From assembly GCA_038324385.1 (NCBI GenBank), contig JBBQHX010000047.1, positions 1 through 18,153 on the forward strand: a stretch of 18,153 bases of DNA. Direction: 5' to 3'. The notes beneath the pieces were generated by a model. The model saw only the letters and a list, made by a program, of their open reading frames with translations. It was not told where the DNA came from and searched no databases. Positions 1 to 6,214 of this stretch are shown in pieces (position 1 is the first letter of the stretch; the number at the start of each line of letters is the position of its first letter). This DNA is from JBBQHX01 sp038324385 (lineage in GTDB: Bacteria; Gemmatimonadota; Gemmatimonadetes; Gemmatimonadales; Gemmatimonadaceae). The translations under genes were made by a program, and so were the position numbers.

Positions 1-446
1 TGCTGCTGGAGCACTCCATGTACTTGTGTACGTATTCCACCAAGGTGGTCCCGAAGGGCTCCGGTTGTTGGGGGCTCGTACGTACCTAAGAATGGCACGA
101 TGTACCTTCTGCCAGTAAGTATGTCTTCCGCTAAGGCCTCACTAAGGTCCGATGATGGTACGATGTCGGTCGAACCATGATGCGGGGCTAACGTCACGCC
201 TCCCCCCCCACAGTCCATCTCCACCCCCAGCCCCCGCAGCCGGTACAACCCCTGCCGCAGATTCTGCCGCGCGTTCCGCGCCGGCGCGTCCGGCCAGATC
301 AACTCACACAGCTCGTCGCGAGTCCAGCTCCGGCCCGGCGATAACCCCAGCACCAGCGCCAGCGCGAAGATCCGCTCAGCCTCCGGACCGAGCCGCCCCC
401 CAGGCGTCTCGATCATCGCGGTGCCCATCGTTCGCACGTGAAGCAT
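1..446 (-). CDS. BTAD/SARP-like transcriptional regulator, N-terminal part (cut by window edge)
   Basis: An open frame runs from an ATG at 446 to the left edge, giving 148 codons without a stop. Residues about 14-80 read as the winged-helix DNA-binding domain of BTAD/SARP regulators: TPGGRLGPEAERIFAL, then SWTRDELCELIWPDAPARNA, then RQNLRQGLYRLRGLG. The last part, PFLGTYEPPTTGALRDHLG, resembles the start of the bacterial transcriptional activator (BTAD) helical domain. The start is supported by a purine-rich GAGAGGGG at about 451-458, just upstream; a second ATG at 428 is possible. It lies on the same strand as moxR, 219 bases beyond it, and has its own candidate promoter. Codon use in the distal part (TTA, ATA, AGA, AGG, GTA) and GC content differ sharply from the rest of the window. 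Family assignment is by motif recognition; the target genes and any C-terminal sensor domain lie outside the window. Confidence 0.72.
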   Translation of the reverse strand, partial: MLHVRTMGTAMIETPGGRLGPEAERIFALALVLGLSPGRSWTRDELCELIWPDAPARNARQNLRQGLYRLRGLGVEMDCGGGGVTLAPHHGSTDIVPSSDLSEALAEDILTGRRYIVPFLGTYEPPTTGALRDHLGGIRTQVHGVLQQ

Positions 447-514
447 TACTCCCCTCTCGGCGAGAGACCCACCGCGAGACGACGCCACGCGCGCCGCCCG
501 CCGATGTCACCGCC

Positions 515-572
515 TATCTAGCTCCCCCGGCGTCAGTCTCCCGTCAGCGCACGCTGACGCCCCCGCTGACGC
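515..572 (-). promoter_or_regulatory. Candidate promoter and SARP-type operator of the BTAD regulator
   Basis: On the minus strand, CTGACG occurs at 547-542 and again at 536-531, an 11-bp period. Ten bases further is TAGATA (520-515), a possible -10 element about 70 bases before the ATG at 446. Upstream are inverted copies, GTCAGCG/CGCTGAC at 543-558 (7-bp arms, 2-bp spacer) and a further CGCTGACGC at 564-572. SARP regulators are known to bind short direct repeats spaced 11 bp apart overlapping the -35 region. Autoregulation is an inference. Confidence 0.4.
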
Positions 573-599
573 CTGCCAGCGCTACGCTCAGCAGAAAAG

Positions 600-665
600 C
601 CCCACAACCCACAGCCCACAGCCCCTCGCCGCTGTCCCCCTCGCCGCTGTCCCCCTCGCCACTCC
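600..665. repeat. Intergenic tandem repeats (7-bp x3 then 15-bp x3) with a G-quadruplex motif
   Basis: Three 7-bp units of the CCCACAR type (CCCACAA, CCCACAG, CCCACAG; 601-621) are followed by three 15-bp units, two near-identical (621-635, 636-650) and one decayed (651-665). The block abuts the stop codon of moxR. On the minus strand 625-600 reads as four G-runs (GGGG, GGG, GGG, GGGG) separated by three 4-base loops (CTGT, CTGT, TTGT), which is a canonical intramolecular G-quadruplex pattern. It would be present in RNA reading out of moxR towards the regulator gene. Confidence 0.75.
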
Positions 666-1667
666 TCACCGATCCAACCCCAGCAACTGCTCCACCTGGA
701 CATTCTCCGCTTCGCCCTGGAAGTTCGTCACCACCCGATGACGCAGCACCGACAGTGCGACACTGCGCACGTCGTCGATGTCCGGCACCGGTCGGCCGTC
801 CATCGCCGCACGAGCCTTGGCCCCGAGCACGAGGTACTGCGATGCACGCGGACCGGCGCCGTAGCTGACGTAGCGCCGAACGGCGTCCGATGCGTCCGGA
901 TCGCCCGGCCGCGTCGCGCGGGCCAGCCCCACGGCATACGTCACGACACTCGGCGGGGCGGGGAGCCGCCGCACGAGGCGCTGGAGCGCCGATAGGCGTT
1001 CGGCGGGAAGGACGCGCCGCACGGCGGCCCCGCCGACGCCGGTGGTCGCGGCGACGATCTGCTCTTCCTCCGCCTTGGTCGGATAGCCGACCCGGAGTTC
1101 GAACATGAACCGGTCGAGCTGCGCTTCGGGGAGGTGGTATGTCCCTTCCTGCTCGATCGGGTTCTGCGTCGCCAGCACGAAGAACGGTTCCGGCAGCTTG
1201 TACGTCTGGCCGGCGGCCGTGACGTTATGCTCCTGCATTGCCTGCAGCAGCGCGGCCTGGGTCTTGGGCGGGGCGCGGTTGATCTCGTCGGCCAGGACGA
1301 CGTTCGCGAAGATCGGCCCGTGGGCGAACTTGAAGATGCGTCGCCCGGTGGCGTGATCCTCCTCCAGCATCTCGGTGCCCGTGATGTCGCTCGGCATCAG
1401 GTCGGGCGTGAACTGCACGCGCGAGAACGTGAGGTCGAGCGCCTCGGCGACGGTCTGCACGAGCAGCGTCTTGGCGAGTCCGGGCACGCCGACGAGCAGC
1501 ACGTGGCCGCCCGCGAGTAATGCCGCCACCAGATTGTCGACGATGTCGTGCTGGCCGATGATCCGGCGGCCGATCTCATCGGTTAATGTCTGGCGAGCGG
1601 TCGCCAGTTCTTCGAGCAGCTGAAGATCGGCCGCGTCGTTGCGCGCGGCGTCAGCAGGAGTTGCCAA
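666..1667 (-). CDS. MoxR-family AAA+ ATPase
   Basis: This 333-residue protein has the full set of AAA+ signatures: Walker A GVPGLAKT (residues 60-67), Walker B VVLADEIN (123-130), sensor-1 Asn in LATQNPIE (Asn169), and a conserved Arg in LDRFMFE (Arg186). The RAPPKTQAALLQAMQE and EAQLDRF stretches are typical of MoxR rather than other AAA+ clades. MoxR proteins are chaperone-like ATPases that usually work with DUF58 and von Willebrand A proteins to mature or activate partner proteins. Neither partner gene is next to it here: an inhibitor-like secreted protein lies upstream and a BTAD regulator downstream. Translation probably begins at a TTG (1667-1665), since no ATG occurs before the Walker A region, with an AGGACGG purine stretch just upstream. 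Family assignment is firm; the substrate is unknown. Confidence 0.93.
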   Translation of the reverse strand: MATPADAARNDAADLQLLEELATARQTLTDEIGRRIIGQHDIVDNLVAALLAGGHVLLVGVPGLAKTLLVQTVAEALDLTFSRVQFTPDLMPSDITGTEMLEEDHATGRRIFKFAHGPIFANVVLADEINRAPPKTQAALLQAMQEHNVTAAGQTYKLPEPFFVLATQNPIEQEGTYHLPEAQLDRFMFELRVGYPTKAEEEQIVAATTGVGGAAVRRVLPAERLSALQRLVRRLPAPPSVVTYAVGLARATRPGDPDASDAVRRYVSYGAGPRASQYLVLGAKARAAMDGRPVPDIDDVRSVALSVLRHRVVTNFQGEAENVQVEQLLGLDR

Positions 1668-1811
1668 TCCGGACCGTCCTGTGCGTGGCGGGGCCTGAGC
1701 GGTGCAAGGACCGTCAAGCTATCGCGAGGAGCGGGGCGACGGGGAGAGGGCAGGCGGGCCGTCTCATACCGCCGGATCTAGCCCCGTCCCGGAGCAACCG
1801 GTCGCGACTCC

Positions 1812-2318
1812 CTACGGAATCCGGAAGGCGAGCGTCTCGGACACGGGGAAGTTGCTGCTTCGCAACTCGACGACGGCGGTGAAGTTGCCGCGCCGGCCGG
1901 CCGGCTTCCATCGCTCGCTGACGACATAGCGCTCGCTCCCGCCGAGCATGCGCGTGCGGAGCGACTGCGTGAAGAGGCGGCCATTGCTCCACCGCCACAC
2001 CTCGGCGCCCGTCGCGTCGAAGACAGTCACGTCGTGCGTGAAGCCGTCGGGGAAGGCGACCTCGAGCCGCTTCTCGGTGGTGTTGGTCAGCGTCAGCGCA
2101 AACGTGACCGCGTCCCCGATAGCGACATCGACCTCGTGGGCGAGGGGCGTGTCGTCGGCGGCGTGGGTGTTGGAAGGCCTGGCCACAGCGGCCGTCTCGA
2201 TCGCGGCGGCGTGCGGGGACGCGTCGGCGAGGCCGACGACTTCGGACGAGTGCGAAATGCGACCGGTCGCCGCAGCAAGACCGAGCGCGATGAACGCGGC
2301 GACAACAAAACGAATCAT
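1812..2318 (-). CDS. Secreted BsuPI-domain protein (proteinase-inhibitor-like)
   Basis: Starting at the ATG at 2318 gives 168 residues with an N-terminal signal peptide (MIRFVVAAFIALGLAAATG). A longer frame upstream begins with 30 arginine/alanine-rich residues that would spoil the signal, so the shorter start is preferred. The mature part carries a beta-rich domain with VTFALTLTNTTEKRLEV, VFDATGAEVWRWSNG and SSNFPVSETLAFRIP, the pattern of the BsuPI fold (Bacillus intracellular proteinase inhibitor). In many bacteria this Ig-like fold is found in exported proteins with no proven inhibitor activity, so the function is open. It has a good candidate promoter at 2396-2424, diverging from the ATP synthase genes, and is followed after 144 bases by moxR on the same strand. 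Confidence 0.7.
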   Translation of the reverse strand: MIRFVVAAFIALGLAAATGRISHSSEVVGLADASPHAAAIETAAVARPSNTHAADDTPLAHEVDVAIGDAVTFALTLTNTTEKRLEVAFPDGFTHDVTVFDATGAEVWRWSNGRLFTQSLRTRMLGGSERYVVSERWKPAGRRGNFTAVVELRSSNFPVSETLAFRIP

Positions 2319-2395
2319 GACGAACCGGCGGGGGCGAGCGCGGGCGGCGATGGACCGGCCGCTCGAGGCAGCGGCGGGTGGCATCGTCGTTCGCG

Positions 2396-2424
2396 AAGGT
2401 ATCAACAAGACGACGAAGCGTCAA
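2396..2424 (-). promoter_or_regulatory. Sigma70-like promoter for the BsuPI-domain gene
   Basis: On the minus strand TTGACG (2424-2419) and TACCTT (2401-2396) are separated by exactly 17 bases. Transcription would start near 2389 and leave a leader of about 70 bases before the ATG at 2318. The call rests on match and spacing only. Confidence 0.5.
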
Positions 2425-2427
2425 CCC

Positions 2428-2455
2428 GATCGTCACACGTAACATCGTGTCGATC
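2428..2455. promoter_or_regulatory. Inverted repeat in the divergent promoter region (possible operator)
   Basis: The arms ACACG (2435-2439) and CGTGT (2446-2450) flank a 6-base spacer, and outer arms GATCG (2428-2432) and CGATC (2451-2455) extend the symmetry with a 2-base asymmetry on the left. It lies directly upstream of the minus-strand -35 element and about 60 bases before the plus-strand one, where a regulator could affect both. No binding protein can be named. Confidence 0.3.
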
Positions 2456-2516
2456 AAGCAGTTTCGGCCTGTGCCGCAGGCTCGGCGGGCGTTCGGGGCA
2501 GAGGGTCGCGGTTCGC

Positions 2517-2545
2517 TTGCGAAAAATTTCACAAGCTCCTAGATT
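2517..2545 (+). promoter_or_regulatory. Sigma70-like promoter for the ATP synthase operon
   Basis: TTGCGA (2517-2522) and TAGATT (2540-2545) are separated by exactly 17 bases. The expected start point, near 2551-2553, is only 3-5 bases before the atpZ ATG at 2556. That predicts a leaderless or nearly leaderless message and agrees with the absence of a Shine-Dalgarno sequence there. Confidence 0.5.
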
Positions 2546-2555
2546 CCCGCCCGCA

Positions 2556-2891
2556 ATGGAGCAGGAGCCACGGGATCCGCCGCGTACGTCCGAGTCACCC
2601 GAAGCGCCGACACCGGGCGCGTCCGGGCCGAGGTCGTCCGACGCGCGACCGTCCGGTGAGCAGTGGAAGGTGAACAGTAGTGGCGGCGCGATGGCCGGCG
2701 CCGGACTCCAGTTCGCCATCTCGATTCTGCTCTTTCTCTACATCGGCCAGTGGCTCGACCGCCGGTTCGGGATCGCCCCCTGGGGGACCCTGGGCGGAGT
2801 GTTTATCGGCGCCGGCGCGGGCTTCACGAGCATCTACCGACGACTGATGGCGGACCTGCGGCGAGAAGAAGAGGCAAAGCGTCGGTCGTGA
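2556..2891 (+). CDS. atpZ: AtpZ, F-type ATP synthase gene 1-like protein (AtpZ/AtpI domain)
   Basis: This 111-residue protein has a polar Pro/Ser/Glu-rich N-terminus (1-45), then two hydrophobic segments: GAGLQFAISILLFLYIGQWLD (about 48-68) and WGTLGGVFIGAGAGFTSIY (about 76-94). A charged tail rich in Arg, Lys and Glu follows. The GxxLDxxFG-type linker (QWLDRRFGIAPWGTLGG) is characteristic of AtpZ/AtpI-domain proteins encoded at the head of atp operons, which act with AtpI in assembly of the c-ring and possibly in divalent-cation handling. The ATG at 2556 is chosen because it fits the promoter geometry. In-frame alternatives are GTG 2670 and ATG 2691, which would remove the polar tail. Its stop overlaps the atpI start by four bases. 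Confidence 0.82.
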   Translation: MEQEPRDPPRTSESPEAPTPGASGPRSSDARPSGEQWKVNSSGGAMAGAGLQFAISILLFLYIGQWLDRRFGIAPWGTLGGVFIGAGAGFTSIYRRLMADLRREEEAKRRS

Positions 2892-3235
2892 GAAGCGTGC
2901 TCGCCTTTGCCGTCGTGCTCGCGCTGCTGCTGCCGCTCGGGGTCTGGTTGTTGGGGTTGGCATTTCCGACGCCGGCCGATCACCGGGGACTGGTGGTCGG
3001 TGCGTCGGTTGCATTCGTGGTACAGATGATCGCGTTCGTCGTGCTTCGCTTCGGCGATCGTGAGAACCCGATCGCAATGTGGGGGGTGGGCATGCTGCTG
3101 CGGATGCTCACGATCGGTGTCTTCGCGTTTCTGCTCAACTCGGCCTTCGGGTTGCCTTCCGGGGCGACGTTGATCGGTCTGGTGGCGTTCTTCTTCGTTT
3201 CGTCGTTGTTCGAACCTCTGCTGCTCAAGCTATGA
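2888..3235 (+). CDS. atpI: AtpI-like ATP synthase subunit I
   Basis: This 115-residue, very hydrophobic protein has four predicted membrane helices at about residues 3-23, 35-56, 67-85 and 92-113, the size and topology of the ATP synthase I-chain family. These proteins are not part of the mature enzyme; they help assemble the c-ring. The GTG start at 2888 overlaps the atpZ stop (GTGA), with purine-rich sequence about 12 bases upstream. The gene in turn overlaps atpB (ATGA). Translational coupling of atpZ-atpI-atpB is therefore likely. Sequence identity to characterised AtpI is hard to judge by eye, so the assignment rests on topology and position. Confidence 0.8.
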   Translation: MRSVLAFAVVLALLLPLGVWLLGLAFPTPADHRGLVVGASVAFVVQMIAFVVLRFGDRENPIAMWGVGMLLRMLTIGVFAFLLNSAFGLPSGATLIGLVAFFFVSSLFEPLLLKL

Positions 3236-4248
3236 CGTCCGTGCGCGCCCTGTTGCTCGGCCTCGCCCTTCTTGGTGCTCCCCTCGCGGGACACGCCCAG
3301 CAGCCGGCGACTGCCGCCGATCCGATTCTCCCCGCGCCGCCCGCCTCGCAGACGTTGCCTGACGCGGCCGCGGCCGGTGAGGCGATGGCGCAGCAGGCGG
3401 CCACCGCGGACGCCGAGTACGACATCATCACGCCGCACATCACCGACGGCTCCCATATGGAGCTCCCATACTGGAAGCCGCCGTTCTATTACGAAGTGGA
3501 CCTGCCGCACTGGACCCCGATCCAGGTCGGGGGGCTGACGATCGACATGTCACCGACGAAGCACGTCGTGATGATGCTGATCGCGTCGCTGCTGGCCACC
3601 CTGCTGCTCGTCGGCGCGGCGCAGGCGCACCGGCGCCATACGCACGCGATCGGGCGGCCGCGCGGGTTCGCCGCCGGGATCGAGGCGATGGTGCTCTACA
3701 TGCGCAACGAGGTGATCGTGCCGAACGTCGGACGTCACGGCAACGCCTATGTGCCCTTCCTCCTGACGCTCTTCTTCTTCATCCTGTTCGCAAACGTCCT
3801 CGGCCTGATCCCGTACGGATCGACGGCGACCGGCAACATCTCGGTCACCGCGATGCTGGCGATCATCACCTTCGTCGTGATCGAGATCGCCGGGATGCGG
3901 GCACTCGGCGCTGGATACATCAATACGATCGTCTACTGGCCGCACGACATGCCGCTCGGCATGAAGCTGCCGATGACGCTCATCATGACGCCGGTCGAGA
4001 TCGTCGGCAAGTTCACCAAGCCGTTCGCGCTGGCCATTCGTCTGTTCGCCAACATGACCGCCGGCCACATCGTCGTGCTGGCGCTCATCGGGCTGATCTT
4101 CACCTTCCGTGGCGTCGTCTCCGGCGCACCGTTCCTGATGGCGATCGCCATCATGATGCTGGAGCTGTTCGTCGCCTTCCTGCAGGCGTTCATCTTCACG
4201 CTGCTGGCCAGTGTGTTCATCGGCCAGATACGCGAGAGTCATCACTAA
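3232..4248 (+). CDS. atpB: ATP synthase F0 subunit a
   Basis: This 338-residue protein is the proton-channel subunit of the F0 sector. The essential arginine is Arg270 in PFALAIRLFANMTAGH, within the long membrane helix that contacts the c-ring. MKLPMTLIMTPVEIVGKFTKP precedes it and ELFVAFLQAFIFTLLASVFIG closes the protein, both typical of subunit a. An N-terminal extension of about 100 residues contains a signal-peptide-like start (MTSVRALLLGLALLGAPLAG, possible cleavage after HA at 22) and a segment rich in Pro, Trp and Tyr before the first channel helix at about residue 112. The ATG at 3232 overlaps the atpI stop and fits the signal sequence. A 219-base gap separates it from atpE. Confidence 0.96.
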   Translation: MTSVRALLLGLALLGAPLAGHAQQPATAADPILPAPPASQTLPDAAAAGEAMAQQAATADAEYDIITPHITDGSHMELPYWKPPFYYEVDLPHWTPIQVGGLTIDMSPTKHVVMMLIASLLATLLLVGAAQAHRRHTHAIGRPRGFAAGIEAMVLYMRNEVIVPNVGRHGNAYVPFLLTLFFFILFANVLGLIPYGSTATGNISVTAMLAIITFVVIEIAGMRALGAGYINTIVYWPHDMPLGMKLPMTLIMTPVEIVGKFTKPFALAIRLFANMTAGHIVVLALIGLIFTFRGVVSGAPFLMAIAIMMLELFVAFLQAFIFTLLASVFIGQIRESHH

Positions 4249-4251
4249 GGG

Positions 4252-4303
<52 letters not shown>

Positions 4304-4342
4304 CATATCGGCTCGGACGTGTCCTCCCGTTCGTGCTGGGTA

Positions 4343-4419
4343 GCTGGTCGAGCGACCAGCAAGGCCCGTTGATGCTTCGGCGTCGGTGACGGGTGACGGA
4401 TGGCGAGCCGGGTGGCTCG
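4343..4419 (+). promoter_or_regulatory. Two hairpins in the atpE upstream region
   Basis: The first is a perfect 8-bp inverted repeat GCTGGTCG (4343-4350) / CGACCAGC (4353-4360) with a 2-base spacer. The second is a 6-bp stem CGAGCC (4404-4409) / GGCTCG (4414-4419) with a GGGT loop, 48 bases before the atpE start. Neither has a U-run, so they look like RNA structure or processing elements rather than terminators. Confidence 0.5.
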
Positions 4420-4467
4420 TGCGGCCGTGGAGCGACACTTCGACATTCACTCATCGAGATTCGAACA

Positions 4468-4749
4468 ATGATTGCTGACATCATGCCGTTGCTGCAGGTC
4501 GTCGCCGACTCGTCGACGAATAACAACCAGGGTCTGTCGCTGATCGGCGCGGGCCTCGGCGCTGGCCTCGCCGTCATCGGCGCCGGCATGGGGATCGGCC
4601 GCATCGGTGGGTCGGCGGTGGAAGGGATGGCGCGCCAGCCCGAAGCGGCCGGCCGCATCCAGACCGCGGCGCTGATTCTCGCCGCGCTCATCGAAGGCGC
4701 CGCGCTGTTCGGCGTCGTGGTCGCGTTCCAGATCCAGGGCAAGTACTAG
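4468..4749 (+). CDS. atpE: ATP synthase F0 subunit c
   Basis: This 93-residue proteolipid forms the rotor ring. Helix 1 carries the glycine pattern GAGLGAGLAVIGAGMGIG (about 27-44), the polar loop is ARQPEA (55-60), and helix 2 carries the ion-carrying carboxylate Glu76 in LAALIEGAALFG. The positions that hold Gln, Ser and Thr in sodium-translocating rings are occupied by Ile, Gly and Ala here, so proton coupling is the likelier reading. An N-terminal tail of about 20 residues (MIADIMPLLQVVADSSTNNN) precedes helix 1, longer than in most c subunits. The ATG at 4468 has only weak purine sequence (GAG) upstream. A perfect 14-bp hairpin follows the stop. Confidence 0.96.
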   Translation: MIADIMPLLQVVADSSTNNNQGLSLIGAGLGAGLAVIGAGMGIGRIGGSAVEGMARQPEAAGRIQTAALILAALIEGAALFGVVVAFQIQGKY

Positions 4750-4771
4750 TACGCCAGTCCATTCCGAACGG

Positions 4772-4801
4772 CGGGTGGAGCTCCCTCGGGAGCTCCACCC
4801 G
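4772..4801 (+). terminator. Perfect 14-bp hairpin after atpE (attenuator or mRNA-stabilising element)
   Basis: CGGGTGGAGCTCCC (4772-4785) is followed by TC and its exact reverse complement (4788-4801). The downstream sequence, GTGTCTCTTTCCC, is only mildly U-rich, so termination would be partial at best. It sits 23 bases after the atpE stop and 22 bases before the atpF start, where it could protect or cap an atpE-containing RNA. Confidence 0.6.
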
Positions 4802-4823
4802 GTGTCTCTTTCCCGATAGCCTC

Positions 4824-5414
4824 ATGCGCACCCCGTTTGCCGCCGCCTTCGCGGCGCTCGTTCTCGCCGCCACGCCGTTGCTCGCCGCCCCTGCGCCGGG
4901 CGAGCGGGTCGATCTGCTGTCGCCCAGCGGCGGCTTGATGCTCTGGACGCTGCTGATCTTCATCGGCCTGCTGTTCGTCCTCTCCAGGTTCGCCTTCAAG
5001 CCGCTGCTCGCCTCCGTCGAGGCGCGCGAGCAGGCGCTCCAGGAGACGATCGATGCCGCGCGTGCCGATCGTGAGGCGGCGATGGCGCTGCTGGCCGAAC
5101 ATCGGCTCACCGTCGAGAACGCTCGCGGCGAGGTGCAGCGCATCATCGCCGAAGGGCGTGTCACCGCCGAAGAAGTGCAGCAGCAGATGCTGGCCGAAAC
5201 GCGGACGCAGCAGGAGCAGATGCTCGCACGGGCCCGCCAGGAGATCGAACTGGACAAGCTGCGCGCGATCGCCGAACTCCGGCGTGAGGCGGTGGATCTC
5301 GCGATCCGCGGCGCGAGCCGGGTGATCGACGAGAATCTCGACACCGATGCGAACCGCCGGCTGGTCGAGGCCTTCCTCGCCTCGGTGCCCCCGGCCACAC
5401 GCGTGAACATCTGA
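4824..5414 (+). CDS. atpF: ATP synthase F0 subunit b
   Basis: This 196-residue protein is the peripheral-stalk subunit. A signal-peptide-like N-terminus (MRTPFAAAFAALVLAATPLLAA, 1-22) precedes the membrane anchor LMLWTLLIFIGLLFVLSRFAF (about 38-58). A long charged helix rich in Glu, Arg, Gln and Ala (about 60-175) has the heptad character of the b dimer, and an RGASRVIDENLD tail contacts delta. Only one b-type gene is seen, with no b' paralogue. The stop overlaps the atpH start by one base (TGATG), so coupling is likely. No clear Shine-Dalgarno is present upstream; the intergenic hairpin lies there instead. Confidence 0.93.
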   Translation: MRTPFAAAFAALVLAATPLLAAPAPGERVDLLSPSGGLMLWTLLIFIGLLFVLSRFAFKPLLASVEAREQALQETIDAARADREAAMALLAEHRLTVENARGEVQRIIAEGRVTAEEVQQQMLAETRTQQEQMLARARQEIELDKLRAIAELRREAVDLAIRGASRVIDENLDTDANRRLVEAFLASVPPATRVNI

Positions 5415-5971
5415 TGCGCAATCCCACCATCGCCCGGAACTACGCCGAGGCGCTGTTGACGCTGGCCGATCGGGCCGGCGACGCGCCGGGCTGGGGCCGC
5501 ATGATCGACCAGGTTGCCGACGCGTTTCGCGAGAGCGCCACGCTGCGCGCCTTCCTGGCCGCCCCGCAGGTGGACGACGCGCAGAAGAACGCGATTCTCT
5601 CGCGTGCCTTCCAGGACCGGATGCCGCGGCTGTTCGTGGCCTTCCTCCAGTCACTCGTGCGGCACCGGCGCCAGCTCCTGATTCCCGAGATCGCCGAGGC
5701 CTACACGACGCTGCTCGATGAGCACGAGGGGCGGGTGCACGCGCAGATCACGGTCGCCAAGCCGCTCTCCGACGCCGACCGCGACCGCCTCGCCGCGCTG
5801 ATCGGGGAGCGGATGCAGCGCAACGTGATCCCGCACGTCGTCGTCGACGAGCGGATCATCGGGGGCCTCATCGTGCGCGTCGGCGATACGGTGCTCGATG
5901 GGTCGGTGCGCCGCCGCCTCGACGCGCTCCGCCGGCAGATGCTCGCGTGGGCCGGACGGGGCATCGCGTAG
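5414..5971 (+). CDS. atpH: ATP synthase F1 subunit delta
   Basis: This 185-residue protein is of normal length for the delta/OSCP family that joins F1 to the b stalk. The N-terminal helical domain begins NPTIARNYAEALLTLADR and includes LRAFLAAPQVDDAQKNAIL. The C-terminal part has the family's closing signature IIGGLIVRVGDTVLDGSVRRRLDALR. It is the last atp gene here: 243 bases and several stem-loops separate it from a peptidase gene, so atpA, atpG, atpD and atpC must be encoded elsewhere. Confidence 0.94.
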   Translation: MRNPTIARNYAEALLTLADRAGDAPGWGRMIDQVADAFRESATLRAFLAAPQVDDAQKNAILSRAFQDRMPRLFVAFLQSLVRHRRQLLIPEIAEAYTTLLDEHEGRVHAQITVAKPLSDADRDRLAALIGERMQRNVIPHVVVDERIIGGLIVRVGDTVLDGSVRRRLDALRRQMLAWAGRGIA

Positions 5972-6036
5972 TTCGGTCAGGGCGCCGCCTCCGCGGGGCT
6001 CGCCTCGGCGGCACGGCCCGTACGGTGGTCATTCGG

Positions 6037-6150
6037 GGGGCGGCCAGTGCGACCGCCCCTCGCTTCGTCAGCCGGGCCCCGATCCGGGCCCGTGGCCCTG
6101 CATTCGCATCTGGGATCGGCGGTGACGACCCTCGCGCCAGCGGGGTCGTC
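6037..6150 (+). terminator. Series of three stem-loops after the atp operon
   Basis: Three perfect inverted repeats follow one another: GGGGCGG/CCGCCCC (6037-6043/6053-6059, 9-base loop), CGGGCCC/GGGCCCG (6073-6079/6086-6092, 6-base loop) and GACGACCC/GGGTCGTC (6124-6131/6143-6150, 11-base loop). None is followed by a clear U-run. Together they are the best candidate for ending atp transcription or insulating the peptidase gene. Confidence 0.45.
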
Positions 6151-6214
6151 GAGATAAACTCTCGCTGGCCGCTCGTTCGGGAGCCGGCTGGATCTCACTC
6201 ACGCACGGGTGTGC

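Noticed and set aside
152..868. Plus-strand Pro/Ser/Arg-rich open frame of 238 residues
   Set aside because: It lies antisense to the regulator and the end of moxR and spans the tandem repeats. Its low-complexity composition is what high-GC antisense sequence gives.
2034..2555. N-terminal extension of 174 residues in frame with atpZ
   Set aside because: It is antisense to the BsuPI-domain gene and crosses the divergent promoter region, and its Gly/Arg-rich composition does not resemble the AtpZ domain that follows.
6155..6160. TAAACT as a -10 element for the M1 peptidase gene
   Set aside because: No acceptable -35 hexamer is found 16-18 bases upstream, and four of six matches alone is not persuasive.
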